DNA of 12,401 bases from Candidatus Methanophagales archaeon. Lineage in GTDB: Archaea; Halobacteriota; Syntropharchaeia; Alkanophagales; Methanospirareceae. Within the stretch, counting starts at the first letter, position 1. Every line of letters starts with the position of its first letter. The position numbers and the translations under genes are program-made. The DNA lies in assembly GCA_030621535.1 (NCBI GenBank), contig JAUXHM010000016.1:1-12401 (forward strand), read 5' to 3'. The notes under the pieces were generated by a model. That model saw nothing but the letters and a program-made list of their open reading frames with translations, ran no database searches and was not told the DNA's origin. Positions 1 through 6,188 of the stretch are shown here, piece by piece.

Positions 1-431
1 AGGGATATGAGTTTGAAGAGACAGGCAAAATAGGACTAATCGCAGCGGGAACTGCCGATTTACCGGTTGCCGAGGAAGCGAGAGTGGTTGCCGAGGTCTG
101 CGGTTGTGAAGTGATAAAAGCGTATGATGTGGGCATTGCAGGCATACACCGGCTGGTAGAACCTCTGGAGGAAATTGTAAACGCCGATGTAGCGGCGATA
201 ATCGTGGTTGCCGGTATGGAAGGGGCATTGCCCTCCGTAGTAGCAAGTTTGGTGAACGTTCCCGTGATTGGCGTTCCAACCTCAGTGGGCTATGGGCTGG
301 GCGGAAAAGGCATAGCAGCGCTTCTTTCTATGCTCCAGAGCTGCTCACCCGGATTAGCAGTGGTGAATATAGACAATGGCGTTGGAGCTGGGACTTTCGC
401 TGCAAAATGCGCGTACAAAAAAAATTGCTAA
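1..431 (+). CDS. larB: LarB, pyridinium-3,5-biscarboxylic acid mononucleotide synthase (3' part)
   Basis: Reading frame 3 is open from the window edge, so the gene starts upstream; only the last ~142 residues are here. LarB carboxylates and hydrolyses nicotinic acid adenine dinucleotide, the first step to the nickel-pincer nucleotide cofactor of lactate racemase-type (LarA) enzymes. The protein shows the AIR-carboxylase-like core: [16 protein letters not shown], then [39 protein letters not shown] and [14 protein letters not shown]. The Cys codon at 342-344, in SCSPG, probably matches the LarB residue reported to form a covalent adduct with the substrate (from memory of the family). The end ([15 protein letters not shown]) is a normal short tail, so the 3' end is intact. 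larA, larC and larE are not visible here. Family call is secure; whether the cell makes the full cofactor cannot be judged. Confidence 0.95.
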   Translation, partial: GYEFEETGKIGLIAAGTADLPVAEEARVVAEVCGCEVIKAYDVGIAGIHRLVEPLEEIVNADVAAIIVVAGMEGALPSVVASLVNVPVIGVPTSVGYGLGGKGIAALLSMLQSCSPGLAVVNIDNGVGAGTFAAKCAYKKNC

Positions 432-432
432 A

Positions 433-478
433 TCATAAAATTTCACCGCAGAGCACACGGAGAACGCAAAGAAAGGCA
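433..478. repeat. CACCGCAGAG-type short intergenic repeat
   Basis: Just after the larB stop comes TTTCACCGCAGAGCACACGG followed by AGAACGCAAAG. This CACCGCAGAG/ACGCAGAG pattern resembles short intergenic repeats I recall from many environmental genomes; it codes for nothing visible. No second copy is in this window, so the repeat call rests on resemblance only. Confidence 0.35.
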
Positions 479-502
479 CAAGAAAACAGAAAATAAATTA
501 TG

Positions 503-626
503 GACACAGATTAACGCAGATTAACACAGATGATAAGAATCAACACGATCAAACTAAAATAAGTCCGTGTAAATCAGTGTAAATCTGTGTCTTAAATAGA
601 AAAAAGCCATACTTTATATACAATAA
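503..626. repeat. Dispersed imperfect-palindrome repeat, copy 1 (uninterrupted)
   Basis: The left arm at 503-531 (GACACAGATTAACGCAG then ATTAACACAGAT) is an imperfect inverted match to the right arm at 565-591, which ends AAATCTGTGTC. The unit could form a long hairpin with a loop around 532-564. The same sequence recurs at 4509-4672 almost base for base, including the centre GATAAGAATCAACACG and the tail CTTAAATAGAA...TATACAA. It lies between the convergent larB and gatD genes, so it may work in transcript ending, but no rule of that kind can be read from it. It resembles a non-autonomous palindromic element. Confidence 0.75.
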
Positions 627-628
627 AT

Positions 629-656
629 AATCAGTGTAAATCTGTGTAATCTTGTG
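629..656. repeat. Partial third copy of the repeat's right arm
   Basis: AATCAGTGTAAATCTGTGTAA repeats the right arm of copy 1 (571-590) about 60 bp further on, without the left arm or centre. It is a half-copy, either a tandem duplication of one arm or the scar of a deleted copy. It ends about 20 bp before the gatD stop codon. Confidence 0.6.
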
Positions 657-678
657 GTTATTTTATTTTTCGGAATGC

Positions 679-1965
679 CTATATTTTCTCGTCACGCATC
701 AACCGCCTTACTTCTTCCATATCGCTGGTTTGACCAAGCACCCACATTAACTTTACCAGCGCGGTTTCTGGTAACATATCCTCGCCCTCTATTATTCCAG
801 CACGAAGTAAATCGCGACCTGTATCGTAAACTCTATCGCAGATTGTCCCGTATAAGCATTGCGAAGTCATCACGACGGGTATACCCTGTTTTATTGCTCT
901 TGCCACGCCGGGAATCCATTCCGCCGATACATGCCCTAATCCAGTTCCCTCTAAAACAATGCCCTTGTATCCCTGCTGTGCTATGAAGAAATCGAGTATC
1001 GCGGGGTCAGCACCGGGATAGAACTTTATAAGACAGCATTTGTCCTCAAGCTTATCGCTCAGCTCTAATTCGTTCTCACCTCGCTTCGTATATGCAGAGA
1101 AGAACTCAAACCGTATTTTATTTATGTCGGTTGCATCATAAATCACCTTTCCTATTGGCGTATCGTTTATTGATTGAAAAGCGTCGCGTGCCGAAGTATG
1201 CATCTTCCTCACCTTCGTGCCCCGGTGAATGAGACAGAAATTATCGGAGGTGCTGCCGTGCATTACTACCACCACTTCCGCAAGGTCGCTGCATGCAACT
1301 TTCGCGGCACATATCGTGTTCATTGCGGCATCACTGGATGGGCGGTCTGAACTACGTTGCGACCCGACAAGAACAACAGGCACGGGCGTTTGCACCATAA
1401 AAGATAGCGCTGCGGCAGTATAACCCATTGTATCCGTACCGTGCGTAACGATTATACCTTCTGCACCGTTTTTTATCTCGTTATAGACCTCCGCGGCGAG
1501 TTTACGCCAGTATTCGGCACGCATATTCTCGCTGAGTATGCTGTAAATCACTTTTCCTTTGATATTCGCTATTTGCCCTAATTCCGGGATTGCCTCAAGT
1601 ATGTCTTCGGTAGAGAACTGAGGAGAAACCGCACCGGTTCGATAATCCACTTTAGAGGCAATTGTGCCGCCGGTAGAGAGAATGGACAGCGTAGGTAAAC
1701 CATCTTTTACTTCCCTTTTTCGCTTCTCTTCCCCTTCCCCTGCTCCTTCTTTCGGTTCCTTTTCTGTTTTTAGCCTTCCTCCCCCCTCTATAACTTCTAT
1801 TTCCACATTTTCCTGTCGTATACCAATATTGTAGCCACTATCGAGTTTTATAACCACGTTTCTTGAGGCTGTCGGCATAGCCACGCCTTCATAAACGACA
1901 ACACCGCTATCGCTCTTCTTCTTTATCCTTATGCGGTCGCCTTCAACAAAACTGTTTCTTTGCAT
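679..1965 (-). CDS. gatD: Glu-tRNA(Gln) amidotransferase subunit D (GatD)
   Basis: GatD is the glutaminase/asparaginase-like subunit of the archaeal GatDE complex. It releases ammonia from an amide donor so that GatE can convert Glu-tRNA(Gln) to Gln-tRNA(Gln). The N-terminal ~60 residues ([19 protein letters not shown] and on) form the small beta domain typical of GatD, followed by a strongly charged Lys/Glu linker (about residues 65-90). The asparaginase-type core then shows STGGTIAS near 99-106, VTHGTDT near 175-181 and [16 protein letters not shown] near 203-218, which contain the catalytic Thr, Thr and Asp. Length (about 428 aa) fits the family. The frame runs up to a TTG at 1971, but TTG-TTG-ATG suggests the ATG at 1965 as start; no strong ribosome site decides it. 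It is last in a leftward cluster, ~37 bp after the purH-like gene. gatE is not in this window. Confidence 0.95.
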   Translation of the reverse strand: MQRNSFVEGDRIRIKKKSDSGVVVYEGVAMPTASRNVVIKLDSGYNIGIRQENVEIEVIEGGGRLKTEKEPKEGAGEGEEKRKREVKDGLPTLSILSTGGTIASKVDYRTGAVSPQFSTEDILEAIPELGQIANIKGKVIYSILSENMRAEYWRKLAAEVYNEIKNGAEGIIVTHGTDTMGYTAAALSFMVQTPVPVVLVGSQRSSDRPSSDAAMNTICAAKVACSDLAEVVVVMHGSTSDNFCLIHRGTKVRKMHTSARDAFQSINDTPIGKVIYDATDINKIRFEFFSAYTKRGENELELSDKLEDKCCLIKFYPGADPAILDFFIAQQGYKGIVLEGTGLGHVSAEWIPGVARAIKQGIPVVMTSQCLYGTICDRVYDTGRDLLRAGIIEGEDMLPETALVKLMWVLGQTSDMEEVRRLMRDEKI

Positions 1966-2002
1966 CAACAAAATATCTCTGATGAAAAGATAAAAATAAT
2001 CC

Positions 2003-2521
2003 CTATTCCATCCCCTTTAATATTTCTCCAATTTTTGTTTCGTAATCTAATATATATCCCAATGCCTCGCGAGCTAAACGTAATTTCGTATCATGCGAAA
2101 GTTCGCCTTTTTCGAGTTCCTTGATTATCTCGTCGTATCTCGCAGGATTCACGATAACCGCAACGTTTTCAAAATTCTTTATCCCTGAGCGAAGCATTGC
2201 AACACCGCCGATGTCCATGCCATTAAGCGCGTTTTTGGTCGCCAAACCCAAACCCAAATCCAGGGGTATGAGGTTTACAGCAACGATTCCTATCTCTGCA
2301 GTTGCAATTCCTGCATGAATGCGTGGATGCAAGGTCTTTATTTTACCGCCGAGCAGCTCTTGAACTCCGGTAAACGTGGATACTTTTGTCACGGGTATTC
2401 CGCTTTTCAAAATCGGTCTTGCGGTGCCTTCAGTTGCAATTATCTCTACTCCAAGCTCATTCAGTGCTCGTGCAAATTCCACTACCTTATCCTTCTTGAA
2501 TACGCTTATCAGGGCTTTCAT
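2003..2521 (-). CDS. purH: Stand-alone IMP cyclohydrolase domain (PurH N-terminal, MGS-like)
   Basis: The 172 residues match only the N-terminal methylglyoxal-synthase-like half of bifunctional PurH, which closes FAICAR to IMP in the last step of purine synthesis. Visible are [18 protein letters not shown] at the start, [30 protein letters not shown] at 58-72, [30 protein letters not shown] at 102-120 and [11 protein letters not shown]. The AICAR formyltransferase half is absent; the gene stops cleanly after the domain. Between HAGI and VAVNL only a few residues remain, whereas bacterial PurH has roughly 15 more there. The ATG overlaps the trmO stop (ATGA at 2518-2521), and AGGTAGGAT lies a good distance upstream as a ribosome site. 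In archaea the formyltransferase step is often done by PurP, so a split enzyme is reasonable. Cyclohydrolase activity is inferred from family; the short loop is a reason for some caution. Confidence 0.85.
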   Translation of the reverse strand: MKALISVFKKDKVVEFARALNELGVEIIATEGTARPILKSGIPVTKVSTFTGVQELLGGKIKTLHPRIHAGIATAEIGIVAVNLIPLDLGLGLATKNALNGMDIGGVAMLRSGIKNFENVAVIVNPARYDEIIKELEKGELSHDTKLRLAREALGYILDYETKIGEILKGME

Positions 2522-2961
2522 CTTTTTATCCTACCTTCGAACCACCCTATCCTCACTTCTCTCTTCTCTTTTTCACCAAATTCCGGGACATACGGCTTTA
2601 TGTCTATCAAAGGAGTGCCATCAATTGCATCTATACCATTAACCCTCAATATATTTCCCTTCCTTTCAATTAACCTCACAATAGAAATCCCAATTGGATT
2701 CGGTCTATGCGGTGACCTCGTGGTGAATAAACCATGCGGTTCAGTATCCCAGGGAGTTCTTACGAGAAGCGAATAACCTTCTGATTTATGCAGCCAATAC
2801 AGGACGGTAAGATGGGAAAACCCTTCTATGTCTTTTAAGCCACCCTCATATTCCTTAAATACCTCTATTTCAGCAATCTGCTCTGATTTGCATGTTTGAC
2901 ATGGGCACTCCGTGAGTGTTTTATACGGAGTGTGAATTACGCCAATTTGCTTCAGTTTCAT
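2518..2961 (-). CDS. trmO: TrmO, tRNA (t6A37-N6)-methyltransferase (TsaA/YaeB family)
   Basis: TrmO methylates N6-threonylcarbamoyladenosine at position 37 of some tRNAs, using SAM, and has an unusual beta-barrel fold. Family signatures are clear: IGVIHTPYK at 6-14, GFSHLTVLYWLH at 47-58, GLFTTRSPHRPNPIGISIV at 77-95 and DGTPLIDIKPYVPEF at 114-128. The 147-aa length fits the core domain alone; the C-terminal extension of the E. coli protein is lacking, as is common in archaea. Oddly, residues 19-24 read CPCQTC, three cysteines in the segment that follows the first strand. The start is ATG with AAATTCAAA before it and no ribosome site, so it may be translated leaderless or by coupling from the permease gene 36 bp upstream. 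Its stop overlaps the next start by four bases (ATGA), so translation of the two is probably coupled. Confidence 0.92.
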   Translation of the reverse strand: MKLKQIGVIHTPYKTLTECPCQTCKSEQIAEIEVFKEYEGGLKDIEGFSHLTVLYWLHKSEGYSLLVRTPWDTEPHGLFTTRSPHRPNPIGISIVRLIERKGNILRVNGIDAIDGTPLIDIKPYVPEFGEKEKREVRIGWFEGRIKR

Positions 2962-2997
2962 TTTGAATTTAAAGAAAGTTACAAAAGTTAATAAAGT

Positions 2998-3828
2998 TTA
3001 TATCAGCAATCCCAACCATTCAAACACTCCTACCATCTTTAATGCTACATAAAACATCACGATAATAAAAATATATCTTAGCTGCGCTGCAGGTAGTTTG
3101 TGAGCAGTTCTCGCACCTATCTGAGCTACTGGAATGCTTGTTATTGCCAGACAAGCCCATGCGAGGAGATTGACGTATCCAATGGAATAAGGAGGCAGAT
3201 TTGGGACAGAAAGTCCATTTATTAGATAGCCGATAGAACCCGCTATGCTCGTAAATACCATCATTGACAGCGATGTCCCAACTGCGTGATGCATTTTAAA
3301 TTTTAAAGCAATTGCGAGCACAGGAACCGTGATGATTCCACCACCAAGTCCAAGCATTCCACAGATAATGCCGATAGGAAACCCACAGCAAGCCCAGAGC
3401 AGAGGCTCTTCTTTAGGGGCTTCCTCAACCTTTGGCGGATTCCATGCCAGCATCCTTAGCGCACCAAGCCCGATTACGAGCCCAAATGCGGGTTTTAATA
3501 TTTCTTCGCTGAGAAGCCGTGAAGTAATTGTCGAGCCTATAAGTGCTCCAACTGCTCCACAGACACCTAAAACCATTCCTGCTTTCCACCATACCGCCTC
3601 TTTCTTTGTATGCGCCCATGCTCCGCTGATTGCAGTTGGGAACACGACAAGAAGGTTAGAGCCAAATGCGAGCTTTATTGCTATATCAGGTGAATAACCC
3701 ATTGTAGTGAATACAAAGAACGTCACTGGCACCATGATAAAGCATCCACCAACGCCGAGAAGCCCCTCCGCAAATCCAACTGCCACACCTGTCAGTGCTA
3801 AAACGAGTATTATAGTTAGAAGTTCCAT
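2998..3828 (-). CDS. TauE/SafE family membrane permease (DUF81)
   Basis: This 276-aa integral membrane protein belongs to the TauE/SafE family of putative sulfite, sulfonate or small organic-anion exporters. It has the diagnostic internal duplication: GLLGVGGCFIMVPV at 22-35 and GMLGLGGGIITVPVL at 157-171, each opening a block of hydrophobic helices. About eight membrane segments can be drawn (roughly 5-40, 50-70, 83-103, 113-128, 145-172, 185-206, 218-236 and 252-270). A Lys/Glu/Pro-rich loop at 131-141 separates the halves. The ATG is preceded by AAAGGAG, the strongest ribosome site in the window. It is the first gene of the leftward run. The transported substrate cannot be read from the sequence, and the neighbours (tRNA and purine genes) do not suggest one. 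Confidence 0.92.
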   Translation of the reverse strand: MELLTIILVLALTGVAVGFAEGLLGVGGCFIMVPVTFFVFTTMGYSPDIAIKLAFGSNLLVVFPTAISGAWAHTKKEAVWWKAGMVLGVCGAVGALIGSTITSRLLSEEILKPAFGLVIGLGALRMLAWNPPKVEEAPKEEPLLWACCGFPIGIICGMLGLGGGIITVPVLAIALKFKMHHAVGTSLSMMVFTSIAGSIGYLINGLSVPNLPPYSIGYVNLLAWACLAITSIPVAQIGARTAHKLPAAQLRYIFIIVMFYVALKMVGVFEWLGLLI

Positions 3829-3917
3829 GATTTTCTCCTTTTCAAATTGTTTTTTCTTTTCTACAAAGCTTCTTTGATAAATATTCTCTTAAAACTTTTA
3901 AAGAAAAAGCGTAATAT
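3829..3917. promoter_or_regulatory. Divergent promoter region between the permease and trm56
   Basis: These 89 bp separate two divergent starts. Leftward, the permease has a ribosome site (AAAGGAG) and so a leader. Rightward, TTAAAA at 3889-3894 is centred about 26 bp before the trm56 ATG and no ribosome site is present, so trm56 is probably transcribed from its start codon. A second T/A box (TTTTAAA, 3896-3902) overlaps. Boxes were chosen by eye. Confidence 0.45.
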
Positions 3918-4496
3918 ATGGAACTAATAGTACTGAGATTGGGGCACCGCCCGGAAAGGGACAAACGAATAACCACGCATGTCGGATTAGTTGGACGCGC
4001 TTTGGGCGCTAAAGGCATGCTGCTCGCTTCGGATGATAGAGGCATAGGGAGAAGTATAGAAGAAGTAACAACGAGATGGGGTGGTGACTTCTTTGTGCAA
4101 ACAGGTGTGAAATGGAGAGACGAAGTAAAGAGCTGGAAGCGTGAAGGTGGGAAAGTATGTCATCTCACGATGTATGGTGAGAGCATTCTTGACGTGATAG
4201 CCGAAATAAGAGAAGAAGCGAAAAAAGAAAAAGCTCGTATAATGGTTGTAGTAGGTGCTGAGAAGGTTCCCTACGACGTTTTCGATGTGGCGGACTGGAA
4301 CGTTGCAGTATCAAATCAACCGCACTCGGAAATAGCAGCACTGGCATTATTCCTTGATTATTTGCAGCAAGGCGAAGAACTAAACGCTAAGTTTGAGCAT
4401 GCCGAACTGGAAATAGTGCCAAGAAGGAAGGGGAAAGAGGTAGAGGTGAAGGATAAGGAGAAGTTAAAGAGGAAAAAAGGAGCAACAAGAGAATAA
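3918..4496 (+). CDS. aTrm56, tRNA (cytidine-56-2'-O)-methyltransferase
   Basis: This archaeal SPOUT-class enzyme 2'-O-methylates C56 in the T-loop of tRNA, a step done by a guide RNA in some Crenarchaea. The 192-aa protein begins IVLRLGHRPERDKRITTHV, then GLVGRALGAKGMLLAS. The SAM-binding knot shows VVGAEKVPYDVFDVADWNVA at 111-130 and NQPHSEIAALALFLD at 133-147, both hallmarks of the family. HLTMYGESILDV (82-93) is also typical. The C-terminal ~25 residues are a Lys/Arg/Glu-rich tail that may add tRNA affinity. Start ATG has no ribosome site but a TATA-like box about 26 bp upstream, which fits a leaderless mRNA. It stands alone; the next gene is 181 bp away behind a repeat. Confidence 0.94.
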   Translation: MELIVLRLGHRPERDKRITTHVGLVGRALGAKGMLLASDDRGIGRSIEEVTTRWGGDFFVQTGVKWRDEVKSWKREGGKVCHLTMYGESILDVIAEIREEAKKEKARIMVVVGAEKVPYDVFDVADWNVAVSNQPHSEIAALALFLDYLQQGEELNAKFEHAELEIVPRRKGKEVEVKDKEKLKRKKGATRE

Positions 4497-4508
4497 ATTA
4501 TAATTATT

Positions 4509-4672
4509 GACACAGATTAACGCTCGTGGGCTCTGCCCACGTCCCCGCAAGCCCAGAAAGGGCTTAATTAACACAGATGATAAGAATCAACACGGTTAAA
4601 CTAAAATAAATCCGCGTAAATCAGTGTAAATCTGCGTCTTAAATAGAAGGAAGTTATATTTTGTATACAAAA
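4509..4672. repeat. Dispersed imperfect-palindrome repeat, copy 2, split by an insert
   Basis: The flanks equal copy 1 at 503-626: GACACAGATTAACGC at 4509-4523, then after an interruption ATTAACACAGATGATAAG from 4567, AAATCAGTGTAAATCTG and CTTAAATAGAA near 4639. Where copy 1 has two bases (AG), this copy holds about 43 bp made of two hairpins. A nearly matching tail (TTATATTTTGTATACAA against TTTATATACAA) runs to within about 6 bp of the dehydrogenase start codon. The promoter of that gene must therefore lie inside or against the repeat. No ribosome site is visible before the ATG. Confidence 0.75.
4524..4566. repeat. Nested double-hairpin insert inside repeat copy 2
   Basis: Two perfect hairpins lie back to back: CGTGGGC-TCT-GCCCACG at 4525-4541 (7-bp stem) and AAGCCC-AGAAA-GGGCTT at 4549-4565 (6-bp stem), separated by TCCCCGC. 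The G+C content is far above the surrounding repeat. Copy 1 has AG at the same place, so the block was either gained here or lost there. It could be a small palindromic repeat in its own right; neither stem is followed by a T-run, so it is not a classical terminator. Confidence 0.7.
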
Positions 4673-4677
4673 ATAAA

Positions 4678-5814
4678 ATGAAAAGATATAAAATCGCGGT
4701 AATTCCGGGCGATGGTATAGGAGCAGAGATAATAAGCGAAGGTAAAAAGGTGCTTGAAGCGGTTTCCGACCTCGATGGGTTTGAACTCGACTGGATAGAA
4801 TATCCGCACGGTGCAGAGCATTACCTGAAGACCGGAGAGTTAATCGGCGAGAATACGCTAAAAGAGCTGGAACGGAGTGATGCAATATATTTCGGGAGCA
4901 TAGGCGACCCGCGTGTAGAAACAGGTGTTTTAGAGCAGGGCATTTTGCTTACTATGCGGTTCTATTTTGACCAGTACGTGAACCTGAGACCGGTGAAACT
5001 GCTGGAAGGGGTCAACACGCCGCTGGCTGGAAAAGGTCCAGAAGACATAGATTTCAGTGTTGTGAGGGAGAACACCGAGGATTTCTATGTCGGTATTGGC
5101 GGCAGGATGAAAGGTAAAGGAAAAGGTAAAAAGAGAGAAGAACTGGAAATCGTAAGGAAACTTTATAAAATTAAGTTCGGGCTGGACATCGAGTCCGATG
5201 CAGACGAACTCGCATATCAAATCGGTGTCGTGACGAGAGAGGGCTGCGAGCGAGTGATAAAGTTCGCATTTGAGCTTGCGAAGGAGAAAGGCAAGAAAAA
5301 GGTAACGAGTGTGGACAAGGCGAACGTGCTAACGCATGCCTACGGGTTCTGGAGGGAGGTTTTTAACGACGTTGCACGGGGATATCCGGATATAGACACC
5401 GAGTTTAATTTCGTGGATGCGATATGCATGTGGCTCATTAAGAACCCTGAATGGTATCAGGTCGTGGTTACGCCAAACATGTTTGGCGACATTATTACCG
5501 ACCTCGGTGCAATGATTCAAGGCGGTCTGGGGCTCGCACCGGGAGCGAACATAAATCCTGATGGCGTTTCCATGTTCGAGCCGATTCACGGTTCTGCACC
5601 GAAATACAAAGGTAAAGGCGTTTCAAACCCGATAGCTACGATTTGGGCGGGTGCTATGCTTTTAGAGAATATTGGTGAGAAAAGCGCATCACAAAAAGTG
5701 TTAGACGCGATTGAAACGGTCTTGAGGAAGGGAAAGGTGAGAACGTACGACCTTGGAGGGAAATCAAAGACAGGCGAAGTGGGTGATGCAATTGTCCGGG
5801 AAGTCAGGGGGTAA
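4678..5814 (+). CDS. Isocitrate/isopropylmalate dehydrogenase family enzyme (LeuB/tartrate-dehydrogenase-like)
   Basis: This is a beta-decarboxylating dehydrogenase that oxidises a 2-hydroxy acid with NAD(P) and a divalent metal. Visible motifs are [10 protein letters not shown] at 9-18, [13 protein letters not shown] at 97-109 (substrate Arg), [15 protein letters not shown] at 128-142, KANVL with Lys214, Asp247, [12 protein letters not shown] at 267-278 (metal Asp271 and Asp275), FEPIHGSAP at 300-308 and [12 protein letters not shown]. The 378-aa length is slightly long because of a Lys-rich insert after [12 protein letters not shown] and a helix through about 182. The FDQYVNLRP and RENTE style is closer to the LeuB/tartrate-dehydrogenase side than to isocitrate dehydrogenase, so 3-isopropylmalate dehydrogenase (leucine synthesis) is the first guess; homoisocitrate or tartrate-type substrates are not excluded. 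No leuA, leuC or leuD is adjacent. The start lies against repeat copy 2 and lacks a ribosome site. Confidence 0.9.
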   Translation: MKRYKIAVIPGDGIGAEIISEGKKVLEAVSDLDGFELDWIEYPHGAEHYLKTGELIGENTLKELERSDAIYFGSIGDPRVETGVLEQGILLTMRFYFDQYVNLRPVKLLEGVNTPLAGKGPEDIDFSVVRENTEDFYVGIGGRMKGKGKGKKREELEIVRKLYKIKFGLDIESDADELAYQIGVVTREGCERVIKFAFELAKEKGKKKVTSVDKANVLTHAYGFWREVFNDVARGYPDIDTEFNFVDAICMWLIKNPEWYQVVVTPNMFGDIITDLGAMIQGGLGLAPGANINPDGVSMFEPIHGSAPKYKGKGVSNPIATIWAGAMLLENIGEKSASQKVLDAIETVLRKGKVRTYDLGGKSKTGEVGDAIVREVRG

Positions 5815-5816
5815 AG

Positions 5817-5855
5817 GGTGTGAGGTGTGAGTCCAATTAGCGGGTTTAGCGGGTT
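5817..5855. repeat. Two short tandem repeats after the dehydrogenase gene
   Basis: GGTGTGA occurs twice head to tail at 5817-5830, and TAGCGGGTT occurs twice at 5838-5855, followed by a related GGCGGTTTAG. They begin three bases after the stop codon. They look like slippage products in non-coding DNA; no function is claimed. Confidence 0.6.
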
Positions 5856-5863
5856 GGCGGTTT

Positions 5864-5885
5864 AGAGGTTTTTTGTAGCACCTCT
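5864..5885 (+). terminator. Weak hairpin downstream of the dehydrogenase, possible terminator
   Basis: AGAGGT at 5864-5869 can pair with ACCTCT at 5880-5885 around a loop rich in T (TTTTTGTAGC). T-rich stretches follow. Archaeal terminators are mainly U-runs, so the T-run in the loop may matter more than the stem. The position, 50 bp after the stop, is suitable. Confidence 0.3.
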
Positions 5886-5927
5886 TTCTCTTCCATCTTT
5901 AACTATTTTTGGGTTAATGGGATTAGC

Positions 5928-6011
5928 ATGTATATTTTTCTTGACGAGTCTGGTGACTTAGGCTTCTCAAAAAAGTCTCAACAATATTTTGTGATAGCAA
6001 TTTTAGAATGA
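5928..6011 (+). pseudogene. Truncated DUF3800 protein (N-terminal remnant)
   Basis: An ATG at 5928 opens a 27-codon frame reading MYIFLDESGDLGFS, then KKSQQYFVIAILE and TGA. This is the typical opening of DUF3800 proteins, whose LDESGDLGF strand-turn with two acidic residues is usually the start of a domain of 200 or more residues with an RNase H-like appearance. Everything after the second strand is gone, so the gene is a remnant. After the stop another frame (6007-6045) reads NEVAEKAGIIGE and stops, possibly the tail of this or another lost gene. DUF3800 genes are common in mobile and defence-rich regions, which fits the accessory DNA that follows. The identification rests on 27 residues but they are very characteristic. 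Confidence 0.65.
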
Positions 6012-6032
6012 AGTTGCTGAGAAGGCAGGTAT

Positions 6033-6177
6033 AATTGGTGAGTAAACCCTTTTGGAGACAAAACCGAAAACCTTTTTATACCTAACGGGTATATAATATA
6101 TGTGGTGAGTAAGTCCTCCCGAAAGGATGATGCCATGTTGACATGGGTGGGAGCGAGTAGGGAAGGGTTCACCAATT
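6033..6177. repeat. Inverted repeat enclosing the candidate RNA, with a 10-bp direct repeat
   Basis: AATTGGTGA at 6033-6041 and ACCCTT at 6046-6051 are the exact reverse complement of AAGGGT (6163-6168) plus TCACCAATT (6169-6177), giving 15 pairs with a 4-nt bulge. TGGTGAGTAA occurs both at 6036-6045 and at 6103-6112. The 3' arm can thus pair with either the distal or the proximal copy. Confidence 0.7.
6073..6080 (+). promoter_or_regulatory. TATA box (with upstream CGAAAA) for the candidate small RNA
   Basis: TTTTTATA at 6073-6080 is preceded by CGAAAACC, which resembles a BRE plus TATA element. A start 25-27 bp downstream would fall at about 6102-6104, exactly where the foldable sequence GTGGTGAGTAAG begins. 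No coding frame starts there. A second A/T stretch, TATATAATATAT at 6090-6101, is also present. Confidence 0.5.
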
Positions 6178-6188
6178 TTTTATTTTTT
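6102..6188 (+). ncRNA. Candidate structured small RNA (unknown class)
   Basis: From the expected start at ~6102 to a T-run at 6176-6187 (TTTTTT-A-TTTTTT), the sequence folds compactly. The ends pair: TGGTGA at 6103-6108 with TCACCA at 6169-6174, extendable by two G-U pairs. Inside, CTCCC (6116-6120) pairs with GGGAG (6149-6153), and CCATG (6133-6137) with CATGG (6142-6146) around a TTGA tetraloop. A 12-nt bulge containing GATGATG, a C-box-like motif, sits between the inner stems. An upstream TATA box and the terminal T-run complete a transcription-unit layout. No frame of note exists inside. It is not a tRNA, 5S, SRP or RNase P RNA that I recognise; a box-type guide RNA or an element-borne RNA are options. 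Transcription is inferred. Confidence 0.45.

Noticed and set aside
503..656. CRISPR array, because of repeated ~20-bp words
   Set aside because: The words form arms of one palindrome and a half copy; spacing and orientation are irregular, there are no unique spacers of even length and no cas genes.
654..986. 110-aa plus-strand frame over the gatD 3' end
   Set aside because: It is antisense to a secure gene, rich in Arg/Leu/Ser as antisense frames are, and matches nothing.
2315..2776. 153-aa plus-strand frame
   Set aside because: Antisense across purH and trmO, which both have strong family motifs.
3329..3697. 122-aa plus-strand frame
   Set aside because: Antisense to the permease; Pro/Ser-rich composition is that of a shadow frame.
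6102..6175. tRNA gene suggested by the ~74-nt length, paired ends and GGGTTC near the 3' end
   Set aside because: No D-arm, anticodon arm or proper T-arm can be drawn, and the GGTTC is part of the closing stem rather than a T-loop.
6102..6180. C/D box guide RNA, because of GATGATG
   Set aside because: The C-like box lies 25 nt inside instead of near the 5' end, and no CTGA D box pairs with it at the 3' end.
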